The notes beneath the pieces were generated by a model. The model did no database searches, was not told where the DNA came from, and saw nothing but the letters and a program-made list of their open reading frames with translations. From NCBI GenBank assembly GCA_963800975.1, contig CAWDDB010000008.1, forward strand, positions 868,001 through 932,000: DNA of 64,000 bases, read 5' to 3'. Made by a program: the position numbers and the translations under genes. Below, piece after piece: positions 43,331-55,389 of this stretch (positions within the stretch are counted from its first letter, which is position 1; the number at the start of each line of letters is the position of its first letter). This DNA comes from JALYGY01 sp963800975. GTDB lineage: Bacteria > Actinomycetota > Rubrobacteria > Rubrobacterales > Rubrobacteraceae.

Positions 43331-45127
43331 TCAACGGCCGGCCGCGTAGCCCTGCATCCCGCGCGGGTTCGCCGCCGCCCGCAGCAGCCCGGTCGCCGTA
43401 TCCCGGCCAACCGCGGACAGCCGCCCCAGCGACCAGCCATCGACGACGGTAACGTCGTGGCCGCGCGCGCGGAGCGCCTCGATGGTCTCCGGGCCTAGCC
43501 GGTCTTCGGCCACGACCTCGCCTGGCGCGGCGTTGCGGGGATAGAACGAGCTCGGGAAGTGGGTCGTGTGGAACGTCGGTGCGTCTATCGCCTCCTGCAG
43601 GTTGAGGCCGAAGTGGACGTGCGCCAGGAAGAAATTCAGCGACCACTGGTCCTGCTGGTCCCCTCCGGGGGTGCCGAACGCCAGGTAGGGGTCCCCGCCG
43701 CGCAGCGCGAGCGAGGGGGTGAGGGTGGTGCGGGGCCGCTTTCCGCCGCCAAGCGAGTTGGGCAACCCCTCGACGAGCCAGAACATCTGCGCTCGGGTGG
43801 TCAGGCTGAAGCCGAGGCCGGGCACCACCGGCGAGCTCTGCAGCCACCCGCCGCTCGGCGTTGCCGACACCATGTTGCCGTGCCGGTCGACCACGTCGAG
43901 GTGGGTCGTGTCCCCGCTACCCTGGTCCTCGCGCGGCACCGTGGGCTCACCCGCCCCGGCGCCCCCGCCCGCCGCCGTGCCTACCCTGGACCGGTCGGGG
44001 AGACGAGGTTCGCTCCCGCCGGCGGCACCGGGCCGCAGCTCGAAGGAGGCGTCCTCGCCGACGAGCGCGCGCCGGTCCTCGGCGTAGGCCCGGTCGAGCA
44101 ACCCGGCCAGCGGCACGTCCACGAAATCCGGATCCCCGTACCAGGCTTCCCTATCCGCAAAGGCGAGCTTCGCGCACTCCACAACCGTGTGCACGAACTC
44201 GGGCGAGTTGCGTCCCATGGAGGTGAGGTCGAAACCGTCGAGCAGCGCAAGCTGTTGCAAGAACACCGGACCCTGACTCCACGGTCCGGCCTTGCACACG
44301 GTGTAGCCGTGGTAATCGAGCGTCGCCGGTTCCTCAATGGCGGCCCGGTAGCTCGAGAGGTCATCGCCCGTGAGCAGGCCTCGGTGGCGACGCCCGGAGG
44401 TGTCCATGGCCTGCGTCGCGGACACCCACCCGTCGATGGCCTCGGCGACGAATCCTCGGTAGAAGGCGTCCTTGGCTGCCTGGATCTGCTCGTCGCGGTC
44501 GCTGGATCTGGCCTCCGCCTCCTCCAGGACGCGGCGGTAGGTCAGGGCGAGGTCGGGGTTGGTGAACAGGGTGCCCGATTCCGGCACGCCGGTCCCCCGC
44601 AGATAGACATGCCCAGAGGAGGGCCACTCCTCACGAAACAGCCCTTCGGCACCACGGATGGTGTCGCTGATCTGGGGCACGAGCGGATAACCGTTCTCCG
44701 CGTAGCCAATCGCGTGGTGGATAACCTCGGCGAGGCGCATCGTGCCGAACTCGCCGAGCAGCAGCATCCACGCGTCGAACGCCCCGGGAACGCAGGCCGG
44801 CAGGAGCCCCGTGCCTGGTATGAGGTCCAACCCGAGCCCTTCGAAGTGCGCGATGCTCGCCACGGCCGGCGCCGGTCCCTGGCCATTGATCACCAGCGTC
44901 TCGCCCCGTTCGGCGCGGTGGGCGATTATTGGCACCTCTCCGCCGGGGCCATTGAGGTGGGGCTCCACGACCTGGAGCGTCAGCCCTGCGGCCACCGCCG
45001 CGTCGAACGCGTTGCCGCCCGACTCCAGCACGGCCATGCCGGCAGCGGAGGCCAGCCAGTGCGTGGAGGCCACCATGCCGTGGGTTCCCGCAAGCTCGGG
45101 CCTGGTGGTGAACGCCCGGTGTGCCAT
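43331..45127 (-). CDS. gamma-glutamyltransferase family hydrolase
   Basis: 598 residues with no signal peptide. N-terminal MVASTHWLASAAGMAVLESGGNAFDAAVAAGLTLQVVEPHLNGPGG and the autoprocessing site GDTTHLDVVD (nucleophile Thr407 or Thr408), then TPSGGWLQSSPVVPGLGF and TPSLALRGGDPYLAFGTPGG, diagnostic of the Ntn-hydrolase GGT family. It splits gamma-glutamyl amides such as glutathione or transfers the glutamyl group. The lack of a secretion signal suggests it acts on imported substrates or has another cyclic amide role. It sits between two peptide importers. Confidence 0.88.
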   Translation of the reverse strand: MAHRAFTTRPELAGTHGMVASTHWLASAAGMAVLESGGNAFDAAVAAGLTLQVVEPHLNGPGGEVPIIAHRAERGETLVINGQGPAPAVASIAHFEGLGLDLIPGTGLLPACVPGAFDAWMLLLGEFGTMRLAEVIHHAIGYAENGYPLVPQISDTIRGAEGLFREEWPSSGHVYLRGTGVPESGTLFTNPDLALTYRRVLEEAEARSSDRDEQIQAAKDAFYRGFVAEAIDGWVSATQAMDTSGRRHRGLLTGDDLSSYRAAIEEPATLDYHGYTVCKAGPWSQGPVFLQQLALLDGFDLTSMGRNSPEFVHTVVECAKLAFADREAWYGDPDFVDVPLAGLLDRAYAEDRRALVGEDASFELRPGAAGGSEPRLPDRSRVGTAAGGGAGAGEPTVPREDQGSGDTTHLDVVDRHGNMVSATPSGGWLQSSPVVPGLGFSLTTRAQMFWLVEGLPNSLGGGKRPRTTLTPSLALRGGDPYLAFGTPGGDQQDQWSLNFFLAHVHFGLNLQEAIDAPTFHTTHFPSSFYPRNAAPGEVVAEDRLGPETIEALRARGHDVTVVDGWSLGRLSAVGRDTATGLLRAAANPRGMQGYAAGR

Positions 45128-45219
45128 CCCGCCCTCCTCGTCTACTCGCGCCGGTCGGGCACGGGATCCTACGCTCGTGCCCGAACCTCATCTCGCGTCT
45201 GTTGGTCCGTGTCGGGGTC

Positions 45220-46204
45220 TCAGTCGATGCAGTGGCAGGCCAGGACCCAGTGGTCGTTCCCCACGTCGCGCCAGACCGGGTCTTCCCTGCCGCAGGCCTC
45301 GGTAGCGTAGGGGCAGCGGGTTCGGAAACGGCAGCCGGACGGCGGGTTCACCGGGCTCGGCACGTCACCCTCAAGGACGATGCGCTCGCGCTCGTGCTCG
45401 ACGTCGGGGTCGGGAACCGGCACGGCCGAGAGCAGGGCCTGAGTGTAGGGGTGGAGCGGGTTGTTGTACAGCTCGTCGCTCGACGCGAGCTCGACCATGA
45501 CGCCCAGGTACATCACCCCCACGCGGTCGGAGATGTACTTCACCACGGAGAGGTCGTGGGAGATGAACAGGTAGGTCAGGCCCCTCTCCTCCTGCAGCCG
45601 CCGCATCAGGTTGATGACCTGAGCCTGGATCGAGACGTCCAGGGCCGAGACCGGCTCGTCGGCGACGATGAATTCGGGGTCTACGGCGAGCGCGCGGGCG
45701 ACCCCGATCCTCTGGCGCTGGCCGCCCGAGAACTCGTGCGGGTAGCGGTTGGCGTGCTCCTTGTTCAGGCCGACGACCTCGAGCAACTCGTTGACCCGGT
45801 CCGTGCGCTCTTGCCTGCTCGACACGAGGTGGTGGATGTCCAGGCCCTCGGCGACGATGTCGCCGACGACCATGCGCGGGTTCAGTGAGGCCTGGGGGTC
45901 CTGGAAGATCATCTGCATCTTGCGGTTGAGGACGCTGGCCTCCATCGCCCTCCGCCCTGTGGACGTCCTTGCCGTCGAAGAGGATCTCGCCGCCCGAGGG
46001 CTCGTAGAGCCTCACCAGAACCCGCCCCGCCGTGGTCTTGCCGCACCCCGACTCCCCCACGAGGCCAAGGGTCTCGCCCCTGTTGATCTTCAGCGAGATG
46101 CCGTCCACCGCCTTCAGCGTCTCGCGGCCGACGCTGAAGTACTTCCTCAGGTCGTTGATCTCGAGCAGCGGCCTGCCGTTGCCGTTCGGGCTCTCTGCTG
46201 TCAT
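45220..46204 (-). CDS. oligopeptide ABC ATP-binding protein (OppF-like), operon 2, frameshifted near 45.95 kb
   Basis: N-terminal frame: [48 protein letters not shown] and [14 protein letters not shown]-terminal frame: [54 protein letters not shown] and [14 protein letters not shown]. Deleting one G in the GGG near 45.95 kb joins them into one reading frame of about 328 residues. Function as for the operon 1 OppF-like protein. Precedes the GGT gene by 92 bases. Confidence 0.82.
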
Positions 46205-47232
46205 CGGGCGCCCTTGACCCTGACGGGAGGCTCCACGTCGGGGGCCATCGGGTGGTGCAGCCAGCAGGCGGCCTTGTGCTCGGCAGAGAAGGTCGTGTAA
46301 TCCGGCATCTCCTCCGTGCAGATCTGCATCGCGTACGGGCAGCGCGGGGTGAAGGGGCAGCCCTTCGGCGGATCGAGCATGTCGGGCGGGGAGCCCGGGA
46401 TGGGGATGAGCTCCTGGCTACGGTCCGCGGTGGGGAGCGGGATCGAGGACAGGAGCCCCCAGGTGTACGGCATCTGCGGGTTGTAGAAGATCTCGCGCAC
46501 CGTACCCGTCTCGATGACCTTGCCCGCGTACATCACCGCGACGCGGTGGGCGGTCTGGGCGACGACGCCGAGGTCGTGCGTGATCAGGATGACCGAGGTC
46601 CCTATCCGCTCCTGCAGGTCCCGCAGCAGCTCCAGGATCTGGGCCTGGATCGTGACGTCGAGAGCCGTGGTTGGCTCGTCGGCTATCAGAATCTGGGGGT
46701 CGCAAGCCAGCGCTATGGCTATGACGACGCGCTGGCGCATCCCGCCGGAGAACTGGTGCGGGTACTGCTTCAAGCGGTCCTCGGCGTTCGGGATGCCGAC
46801 CATCTCCGAGGAGCTCCACGGCCCGCTCCTTGGCCCGTGCGCCCGACATACCCAGGTGCTTCTTCAGGCTCTCGGTGATCTGGCGTCCGACCCTCATCGT
46901 CGGGTCGAGCGAGGTCATGGGGTCCTGGAAGACCATCGCGATCTTCGACCCCCTGTATCCCCTGCATCTGCTTCTCGGAGAGCTTGAGCAGATCCTGCCC
47001 CTCGAAGACGGCCTCACCGCCCTTGACGATGCTGTTCGCCTCGGGAAGCAGCCGCATGATGCTCTTGGCCGGTGACGCTCTTGCCGCTCCCCGACTCCCC
47101 GACTATGGCCAGCGTCTCGCCGCGCCTGAGGTCGAAGGTGACGCCCCGTACCGCCTGCACCTCCCCGGCGTAGGTCTTGAAGGAGACCTGGAGGTCCTTG
47201 ACCTGGAGTATGTTCTCGCCGTTCATCGCCAT
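46201..47232 (-). CDS. oligopeptide ABC ATP-binding protein (OppD-like), operon 2, three frameshifts
   Basis: Four frame segments make one normal protein: [22 protein letters not shown] and [49 protein letters not shown]; then [36 protein letters not shown] and [14 protein letters not shown]. The breaks lie near 47.07, 46.96 and 46.80 kb, and each is repaired by removing a single base (a doubled C, a G in GGGGG, a doubled G). Starts with ATG 47232 and is partner of the OppF-like protein. Confidence 0.8.
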
Positions 47233-47235
47233 ACG

Positions 47236-48172
47236 CTACTTCCGCATCTTCGGGTCGAAGGCGTCGCGCAGGCCATCGCCGAGCAGGTTGAAGCAGACCA
47301 TCAGCAGGCAGAAGACCACCGAAGGGAACACCAGCAGGTAGGGGTGGAACCGGATCTCGCCTGCACCTTCGCTGATGAGCGAACCGAGCGAAGCCTCCGG
47401 CACCTGGATGCCGAGGCCGATGAAGCTCAGGAACGCCTCGGCGAAGATCGCCGACGGGATGGTGAACATCAGGTTCACTATGATCGGTCCCAGGGAGTTC
47501 GGGAGCAGGTGCTTGCGCACGAGACGAGACCCGCTGGCCCCGAGCGAGCGCGAGGCCAGGGCGAACTCCTGTTCCTTTAGCTGCAACATCCTGCCACGCA
47601 CGATGCGGGCCATGTACACCCAGCCGGTTATCCCGATGGCGATGCTGATGGTGATGATCCCCGGTTCGAAGACGACCATAGCGAGGATCGCGATGACGAG
47701 GGTAGGGGATGCCGATCAGGATCTCGATCACGCGCTGCATCACGTCGTCCGCCCGGCCCCCGAGGTAGCCAGAGACCGCCCCGAAGGTGACGCCGACGAA
47801 CATGTCGAGCAGGGCGGCGAGGAAGGCGATGTAGAGCGAGACCCTCGTCCCCGCCCACACCCTGCGTCCACATGTCCCTGCCGAACTCGTCCGTGCCGAA
47901 CCAGAAGCTCGCGGAAGGGCCAGTGTATCGTCGGGTCAGGTCCTGGGCGTAGGGAGAGTACTGCGAAAGCAGCGGACCTAAGACAAAGGCCAGGGCGAAT
48001 AGGAGGATCAGGATCGCCAGGCTGATCACCGCCCCGCGGTTCTTCTTGAGCCGGATCCAGGAGTCCTTCCAGAACCCCACAGGAGGACCGGCGATCCGCT
48101 CGCTCTCGTGTGTCGTCGATCTCGATGCGTCCCGAAGAGGTCCGGCGTCAGGTCGCGGCCTCTGGTTTCCAT
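47236..48172 (-). CDS. oligopeptide ABC permease (DppC-like), operon 2, frameshifted
   Basis: Pieces in order: [30 protein letters not shown], then [13 protein letters not shown], then [23 protein letters not shown] and [24 protein letters not shown], then [29 protein letters not shown] through EAA motif and FDPKMRK. Breaks near 47.87 and 47.70 kb, both repairable by removing one C; a third change near 48.10 kb joins the ATG start (48172) to the rest. DppC-type permease of about 310 residues. Confidence 0.78.
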
Positions 48173-48235
48173 GCCTTACGCTGTCCTTCGCCGTCTCCGC
48201 CACCTCTCCACCGGGTCTCCCCCACGGCAACCGGC

Positions 48236-49156
48236 TCATCCCGACACGCGGATTCGAGGATCTATGATCCCGTACGAGATGTCCTGCAACAGAAGGGCGA
48301 TGATGAAGAAGACCGAGAAGAATACCGTCGTGCCGAGGATCATCGCGTAGTCGTTGACGAAGACCGAAGCCACGAACTGCTCCCCGATCCCCGGCACCGC
48401 GAAGATCTGCTCGACCACCAGCGTGCCGGTTATGAGGTAGATGGTCAGCGGCGCGAGGACGGTGACCAGCGGTATGAGGGCGTTGCGCATAACGTGCTTC
48501 ATGATCACCGCCAGTCCCGAAAGCCCCTTGGCCTTCGCCAGCGTGATGTAGTCCTGGCCCAGCACCTCGAGCATCTCCGAGCGCACGAACCGCGCGACCG
48601 TCGAGATGACGAAGACCGAGAGCGCCAGCGAGGGCAAGACGGAGTACCTCCAGCTCTCGAAGAAGGCTATCGGGAACCACCCGAGCTTCACCCCGAAGAC
48701 GTACTGCAAGATGGGTCCCAGGACGAAGGTCGGCACGGAGACGCCGAGCACCGCTATGACCACCGCCAAGGTGTCCCAGTAGGTGTTGTGCCGCAAGGCG
48801 GAGACGATGCCGAGCACCAGCCCCACCACCAGCCCGAAGATGACGGCCTGTAGGCCCGACGAAGGCGGAGACCGGCGCGCGCTCCAGGATCATCTGCAGT
48901 CACGGGGCGGCTCTCGAAGTAGAAGGAGTTTCCCAGGTCCCCCTGCGCCACGTTGGCCATGTACTTCGCGTACTGGACGTAGATCGGCTCGTCCAGCCCG
49001 TACTTCTCGAAGAGCTGCGCCCGGATCTGGGGCGTGAGCTTGTCGTCGGCGAAGGGCGTCCCGGGAAGCAGCTTGCTGATAAAGAACGTAATGCTGATGA
49101 TAACGAACAGCGTGATGAGCATGTAGGACGATCCGTCTGCCTATGTACCTGATCAT
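48236..49156 (-). CDS. oligopeptide ABC permease (DppB-like), operon 2, frameshifted
   Basis: Starts MIRYIGRRIV at 49156, continues MLITLFVIISITFFISKLLPGTPFADDKLTP and GDLGNSFYFESRPVT, then ILERAPVSAFVG, then MVGLVLGIVSALRHNTYWDTLAVVIAVLGVSVPTFVLGP through ITLAKAKGLSGLAVIMKHVMRNALIP to the end. Three breaks (about 49.12, 48.89 and 48.86 kb) are each consistent with one surplus base. The conserved permease loop is intact. About 305 residues. Confidence 0.78.
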
Positions 49157-49265
49157 CTGCAAGCCCACCTCCTCAGGTAGCCGTCTTCGCCGACCGGCAC
49201 GGGCACCCCCGGTATCGAGACCGCCCTTGCCTGTGCCTCGCATGATGTTCCTGTCCTCCGGCGCT

Positions 49266-50976
49266 CTACCTCTGGATCCTCCACCACCTGGCATCGAGAC
49301 CGGCGCCGTACGGGTGGTAGACGAAGTTCTTGATGGTACGGCTCTGAGAGGTGGCCTCGGCCCTCGAAGTACATCGGCGCGCAGGCCCGCGTCGTCCGCG
49401 ACCAGGAGCTTCTCCGCCTCCATCATCAACTGCATGCGCGCGCGCGAAGTCCGTCTCCTTCTGGGCCTGGTTGATGAGCTCGTCGTAGCGCTCGTTGGAG
49501 TAGCCCCCGGTGTTGAATGGGGAATCCGACAGCCAGAGATCGAGGAAGGTCATCGGGTCGTTGTAGTCCGCGATCCAACCCTGCCACGAGAGCTGGAACT
49601 CGCCGTTGGCCTCCAGCTCGAGCTTCCTGTCGAAGGGCTGTACCTTGACGTTGATCTTCGCCCCGAGGTTGTCCTCGAACTGCGACTGCAGGAAGGTGGC
49701 GATGTCGCGCGCGGTGCTGTCGTCGTAAGCGAGCAGCTCGACTGGGGTTCTCGCCGCCCTCCTCCTCGAGGCCCTGCTCGAAGAGCCTCCTCGCCTCCTC
49801 GGGGTTGAACTCGGGCATGGTCGGGCCCTCGGCCTCGCGGAAGGTCTGGTCGCCTGGGCCGGCTATCCCGTCGGGAACGAACCCGGTCGCCGGCTCGGAG
49901 CCGTCGTTGAGGATCTGGTCGCGCAGAGCGCTCCGGTCGAAGCCGATCTGCAAGGCCTTGCGGACGTTGACGTTCTGGAAGAGCGGGATGCTGTCCACGT
50001 TGAGGACCATGTAGAAGAGGCGAACTCCGTCTGCGGACTAGAAGTCCGGCGATCCCTGAACTCGTCCACGTACTGCCGTGCTGATCTCGGTCATCGTCGA
50101 GCTCGCCCGACTCGTAGAGGTTGACGGCGGTGTCCAGCTCCTTGACGATCTTGCCCTCCACCCTCTGGATGTTCACCGTTGTCCGAGTCCCAGTAGTCGT
50201 CGTTCTTGACCATGATGACGCCCTGGGTCGGGTTGAACTCCGTCCAAGATGTACGGGCCGTTGTAGATGAGGGCGGCGGCGTTCTGGGCGTACTGCTCGC
50301 CCTGCTCCTCGACGAATGTCTGGTTCTGCGGGCAGTAGGTGTGGAAGGCCGTCAGGCCCAGCCAGAACGGCGACGGGGCAACGAGCTTGACCTCGAGCGT
50401 CTTGTCGTCGGGCGCCTCTATGGCCACGCTCTCCGGCCGAGCCGTTGCCCTCGTTGAAGTCGGCCGCTCCCTCCACGAAGGTGGAGATGATGTAGGCGTA
50501 CTGGCCCGCGGTCTCGGGGTCGAGCGCCCTCAGCCAGGCGTACTTGAAGTCCTGGGAGGTTACGGGGTCGCCGTTGGACCACTTGATCGCCGTCGCGCAA
50601 GGTGAAGATGTAGGTGAGCTTGTCTTCGCTTATCTCCACGCTTCTCGGCCATGTCGGGGATGGGGCTGCTGTTCGCGGATCCAGCCGGTAGAGACCCTCG
50701 ATGACGTTGAGCGAGGACGTTGAAGGAGACCGCGTCCGTGGTGGTGGTGGAGTCCAGATCCCTGATGGTGTCCCCAGGTTGACGGTGACGGACTTGCGCT
50801 CGCACCGCCACCGGTGCCGCCCTCGCCGCCGCCGCCGAAGACGTCCCGCAGCCCGCGGTCCCGAGCAGGGCAGCGCCGGCAAGGCCGGTGCCCCCGATCT
50901 TGAGGAAGTCTTTGCGGGTTATCCGGGTCGCACCCGACGTCTGCCCCATCCCCAACCTGACGGTCCTGGTCTTCAT
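49266..50976 (-). CDS. peptide ABC solute-binding protein with Tat-like signal, operon 2, heavily frameshifted
   Basis: Starts at ATG 50974-50976. A twin-arginine-like leader (TRITRKDFLKIGGTGLAGAALLGTAGCG) has RK instead of RR and a lipobox-like AGC. Fragments in several frames fit family 5 proteins: VNLGTPSGIWTPP, YNGPYIL, NVDSIPLFQNVNVRKALQIGFDRSALRDQILNDGS and MTFLDLWLSDSPFNTGGYSNERYDELINQAQKE. Two breaks I resolved need removal of one G each (doubled G in TTGG near 50.25 and in ACGG near 50.18). Roughly ten breaks are present overall. Probably an intact gene in the real genome. Confidence 0.72.
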
Positions 50977-51328
50977 AGGCTCTCCTTTCTCATCCCGCAA
51001 CGCGGCCCGCGCAGCCCCGAATGTCGGGGCGAGTTCGTATGCCGTGTACGCAGTGGACCCCGGGTTGCTCTGGCAGTGCTGCGAAAGGGCGGAGCGGCCC
51101 CCAGGAAGTGCTCTTCTAGCACAAAGCTCTCCGGGAAACTTCCACCCCTGCACCGAAATTTCCACGCTTTCTAGGTAAAGGTTGTTTAATCGCACTGTAA
51201 CCGAGGCTGTGAAAGCGTGTCAAGTTATGCATACCTCCCCAACACCAAACTTAATCCATTCTTTACACGCTCCGCACCAGCGCCGAGAACCCTACTCCCT
51301 CTCGCGGGATAGCCCCCACCCGTCGCGT
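50977..51328. other. intergenic region with operon 2 promoter
   Basis: 352 bases between the operon 2 binding-protein gene and the bactofilin-like gene. It holds a leader of about 210 bases, with a small hairpin CCCCGA-ATG-TCGGGG near 51.02 kb, and the promoter listed separately. Nothing else is recognisable. Confidence 0.6.
51194..51223 (-). promoter_or_regulatory. promoter of opp operon 2
   Basis: Consensus -35 TTGACA (complement of 51218-51223), an 18-base spacer and -10 TACAGT (complement of 51194-51199). The binding-protein start is about 210 bases downstream. Confidence 0.6.
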
Positions 51329-52383
51329 TCACACGTCTCGCCGGTCTCCAAGCCGTAGTAAGGATAGGTCCGGAGCGGCGGCGGGAGACAAGGGCGAGGA
51401 TGGAGGCGCCGGCCCGAAGAGGACAAAGCCGCAGAGCATGAGCCCGCCGAGGACGGGGATCAGGTACGCCACCGCGAGGATAAGGGCCCCGACGACTGCG
51501 GCCATCGCGTTCCCCACGTGTTAGCGGCCGGCCGCGAACACGACCCTCCTCCCGACAGGTAGGCCGCCACCAGCGCCCCGAAGAAAACCAGCGCCAGGTA
51601 AGCCGGCGCGAGCAACAGCAGCAGCGGGATCCCGATGATGGAGACCGCGAGCACCATGCAAAGCACCACGAACGCTGGCACGGTGGCGATGCCCGAAGAG
51701 CAGGGACATCCCGGGGGAAGTCTCCGCCTTCCGCGCCGCGGCGGATGAGCGGCCGGGGCGGAGGACCGCGACCAGCACGCTGCAGGCCGCGAACAGCGCG
51801 GCGGCGAACATCCAGCCCAGCGATGTCCAGCACCCCGAACTCATCCGGGTCGTGATCCATGCCTGGTCCCATGCCGCCGGCCCTTATCGTCCCCTTCCAC
51901 CGCTTCCCTGTTGCCGCGTGAACTCGCCGCTGCCGTAGTGGAGATCCCGCGCACCACCGCGTCGGGCCCGAGATCCAGGTCCCCGCGGCCAGACCTCGAC
52001 GTCTCCATCCACGCGGGCAGTTGATGTCTACGTCTCCGAACCCGGCATCGATGTCGCCGCCAACAGGCGCCGTTCACCTCGACGTCGCCTGAACCCTGCC
52101 TTTACGTCCCCCGTCACGCCGTCGCCGCCTACCTCGATGTCACCACGTCCGGAGCGTACGTCGCCTTCGACCGTCCCATCCACCGTGACGTCGCCGACCG
52201 GGGTCGAGACGTCGGACTCGGTCTGCCCGCGCTCCACGAACCACATCGCCGAGCGGCCTTGTTCTCGAAGGCGTGGGCGGGAACCGCTGACGAGCGCGAC
52301 GAGCCCAAGTACCGCAACCGAGAGGGTGAGCAGAGGCCGCAGGAGGGTTCGGGGCGGGGAGCGACGGAAGCCGGGAAGCTCAT
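51329..52383 (-). CDS. polymer-forming (bactofilin-like) membrane protein, frameshifted
   Basis: ATG 52381-52383 overlaps the anti-sigma stop. Readable segments: membrane helix LLTLSVAVLGLVALVSG, then a repeated beta pattern VSTPVGDVTVDGTVEGDVRSG and GDIEVGGDGVTGDVKAG like bactofilin beta-helix repeats, then further helices SGCWTSLGWMFAAALFAACSVLVAVL, FVVLCMVLAVSIIGIPLLLLLAPAYLALVFF and NAMAAVVGALILAVAYLIPVLGG. The frame changes many times. Probably polymer-forming cytoskeletal or envelope protein whose expression is tied to the sigma/anti-sigma pair. Confidence 0.6.
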
Positions 52384-52891
52384 GCCTCGCGGGAGCGCCG
52401 CCTGGTCGTCCAAAGACCACCGACGCCAGACAGAGGTCGAGCAGCGTGCCCACGGCGAGCGCGAGCAAGCAGGATCGGGGCGGCCGCGACCAGCATGGTC
52501 CTGACCACGTCGGCGAGCCCCGCGAGCACGCCCCAGAAGGTCCGAGGGCGTTCGACGGCGAAGACCAGCGGGTTCGTCCCCTCGAGGCTCAGGGCCACGA
52601 AGGCCAGCAGAGCAGGACCAGGGCGAGGGATGCCCAGAGGAGCGCTGGACCTTCAGCGGCCGGGTCGGCAGCGCCATCGCGACCAGCGCGCACACGGACC
52701 GCGACACGCGGCTCGGTCAGGTCGGCCGTCCGCAGGAAGGCGTCCAGCTCGAGCTCCCTCTCGTAGAGCTCGCGGCAGCCGGGGCAGCACGTCCAGGTGA
52801 GCGAGCGCCTCGCGCGCCCGGTCCGAGTCGAGAGCGCCGTCGGCGAGCTCGAAGACGGCCTCGGAATCGCAGCGGCGCTCGCGCGGACCGC

Positions 52892-52895
<4 letters not shown>
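52380..52895 (-). CDS. anti-sigma factor with zinc finger, frameshifted
   Basis: ATG 52893-52895 overlaps the sigma stop (ATGA). N-terminus MSGPRERRCDSEAVFELADGALDSDRAREALAHLD is followed, after a one-base shift, by CCPGCRELYERELELDAFL, giving the HxxxCxxC zinc anti-sigma motif. Downstream fragments contain membrane segments (VFAVERPRTFWGVLAGLADVVRTMLVAAAPILLA and LALAVGTLLDLCLASVVFG). Expected to hold the upstream ECF sigma factor at the membrane. Confidence 0.7.
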
Positions 52896-53504
<609 letters not shown>

Positions 53505-53584
53505 ACCAGAATGAGTATACGCTCTCGCCCCCGAAAGTTTCCGGGAGGGGCCACGCGGGGGCGATGTCGACGACCTGCGTGACC

Positions 53585-55328
53585 CTAACGGTGTCGCGGC
53601 CAGGCTGCGGCCCGCAACGCGCTCCTCTGCTCCTCCGGGTGCCCTGCCTGCGCTCCGGACGAGCGCGTAAAGGATCCCGAGCACCCCGCCGCAGGCCGCG
53701 AGCGCGTTGAGCGGCCCGACGTCGCGAGGCTCGGGCGCGCCCTTTATACCGAGCGTGTCCCCGACGGCCTCGCCGGAGTAGACCCGTGACGAGTGGCACC
53801 CCGCCTTTCTCGTGCTCGTAGACCGGTCTGCGGCGCTTCCAGGGCGAGCATCTGGTTCGTGTAGATGGACTGGCGCGGCAAGAAGAGGAAGTACGAGTCC
53901 TCGCGCGGCCTCTCGTCCATGAGCCGGTCCTTCCGGCGCTATCGGGGCGAGGTAGGCCGGGCGAAGGTCCTCCCGCAACTCCCCGATGCGGCGGTAGCTC
54001 TCGAGCACGGGTTGGGTACCGGCCTGCGCGTAGACCGTCGCTCCTTCGGGGGCGAACTCGTCAGCCACCCGACCGCGGGCCTGTAGGTGTCGGCGAGGTA
54101 GGTCGTCTCGAACTCAAGAGCGCGAGCGCCGGGCACGAGGCCGACCGCTTCGCCGTAGTACTCGAGCGAGTTGGCCGTCCCGGTCCACAGAATCCCAGGC
54201 AACGAGAGGGCCACGTAGGCCGCGAGCGTTACTGCCGGGCCGCGTCGGCAACCTGGAGGAGGCCCAGGCGATGCCAACGCCCGCGCAGATCGCCCAGAGC
54301 GGGAATGCGGCGAGAAACTGCCGCGGGCCGCCGTAGATCGGCACCAGCCCCGACCCCGCCACCGCGACCACGAGGCCGAGGTTGAGCAAGATCCAGCCGG
54401 CCGCCGGGTTTTGTGCCGCCCCGAACAGCCGGATCGCGCCGAGGACCCCGGCTAGCGCGACCACGACAGGCACCATCACCAGGAGGGTCGCGACCGGGTA
54501 GTGCAAGGGGGCCCCGGCCCACCACTCCCCCAGGTAGTACGTGAACCGCTCCTCTTGCAGTCCGGCCGTCCAGGTCAGGAACTCCCGCGTCCTTCCCACC
54601 GGATCCGGCCAGAGCCAGGGCCAGATCGCGAAGAAAACCGCGGCCCCGATCCCGAGGCTCGCGCCCAAGCGCGCAAAGGACTGCCACTCCCTACGGTAGA
54701 CCAGCGCCCACAGAAGCGCGGCCGGTACCAGGGTGAAGACGTTCAACTTCGTCGCGAACGCCAGCCCCAGGAGAACACCCGCGAGGAGCACGGACCTTCG
54801 CCCACCGCGCACGAGCATCCCATACAGGGCCACGGCGGCAAGTAGGTACATCGAGGCCACCGCCCCGTCTAGCTGCCCGAGACGCGCGAAGCCGAAGAGG
54901 GCAGGTATGAGCGGCATGCTCAGGGCGGCGCCCCAGGCGGCCACGCCGTCGAACTCGCTCCTTACGAAGCGGAAAGCCGCGTAGGCGGAAAGCAGGAACA
55001 GGACGTAAGAACCCATCCTGTAGGCGTCGCCCAGGATTCCGAGTTCCTCGGTTCCGAAAACAAGGGCGGCGCCACCGGCGAAGAGCCCGGCCCACAGCTT
55101 GAAGAACGGCGGCGCCTCGTGGCTCTGCTCCCAGAAGCGGTCGATCGAGGCCCACCAGTCTGAGGGCTCCGCCGCCACGTGCGCGAACCAAGAGAGGTAA
55201 GAGTAGGACGACGTGAAGTAGTTCGGCTCGTCCCAGGTTATCCCGATCTGGTGTACCGTCGCCAGCCCGACGAGCAGGAGCATCGCAAGATAAAGAAGAA
55301 ACAGGCGGCTATCGACGTCCTTCTTCAC
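53585..55328 (-). CDS. membrane glycosyltransferase (PMT/ArnT-like), 3' part frameshifted
   Basis: From 55328 down to about 54.26 kb one frame is intact: eight or more membrane helices with HQIGITWDEPNYFTSSYSYL (acidic catalytic-site loop of GT-C enzymes), SEFDGVAAWGAAL and ASMYLLAAVALYGMLV. Below 54.25 kb the remaining helix and periplasmic part continue in other frames (TLAAYVALSLPGILWTGTANSLEYYGEAVGL, FAPEGATVYAQAGTQPVLESYRRIGELREDL, EDSYFLFLPRQSIYTNQMLALEAP, NALAACGGVLGILYALV). The lower end is approximate (a stop at 53585-53587). Transfers sugars from polyprenyl phosphate to proteins or lipids. Confidence 0.72.
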
Positions 55329-55389
55329 GCGCCCATTCTAAAGCGATCGGCGGAGGCCCGAGATTGCGCGCTTCGCGCAGCCGACTTCC

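Noticed and set aside
43559..45310. 583-codon plus-strand open frame opposite GGT
   Set aside because: Frame is open because of GC bias; the minus-strand GGT has catalytic motifs.
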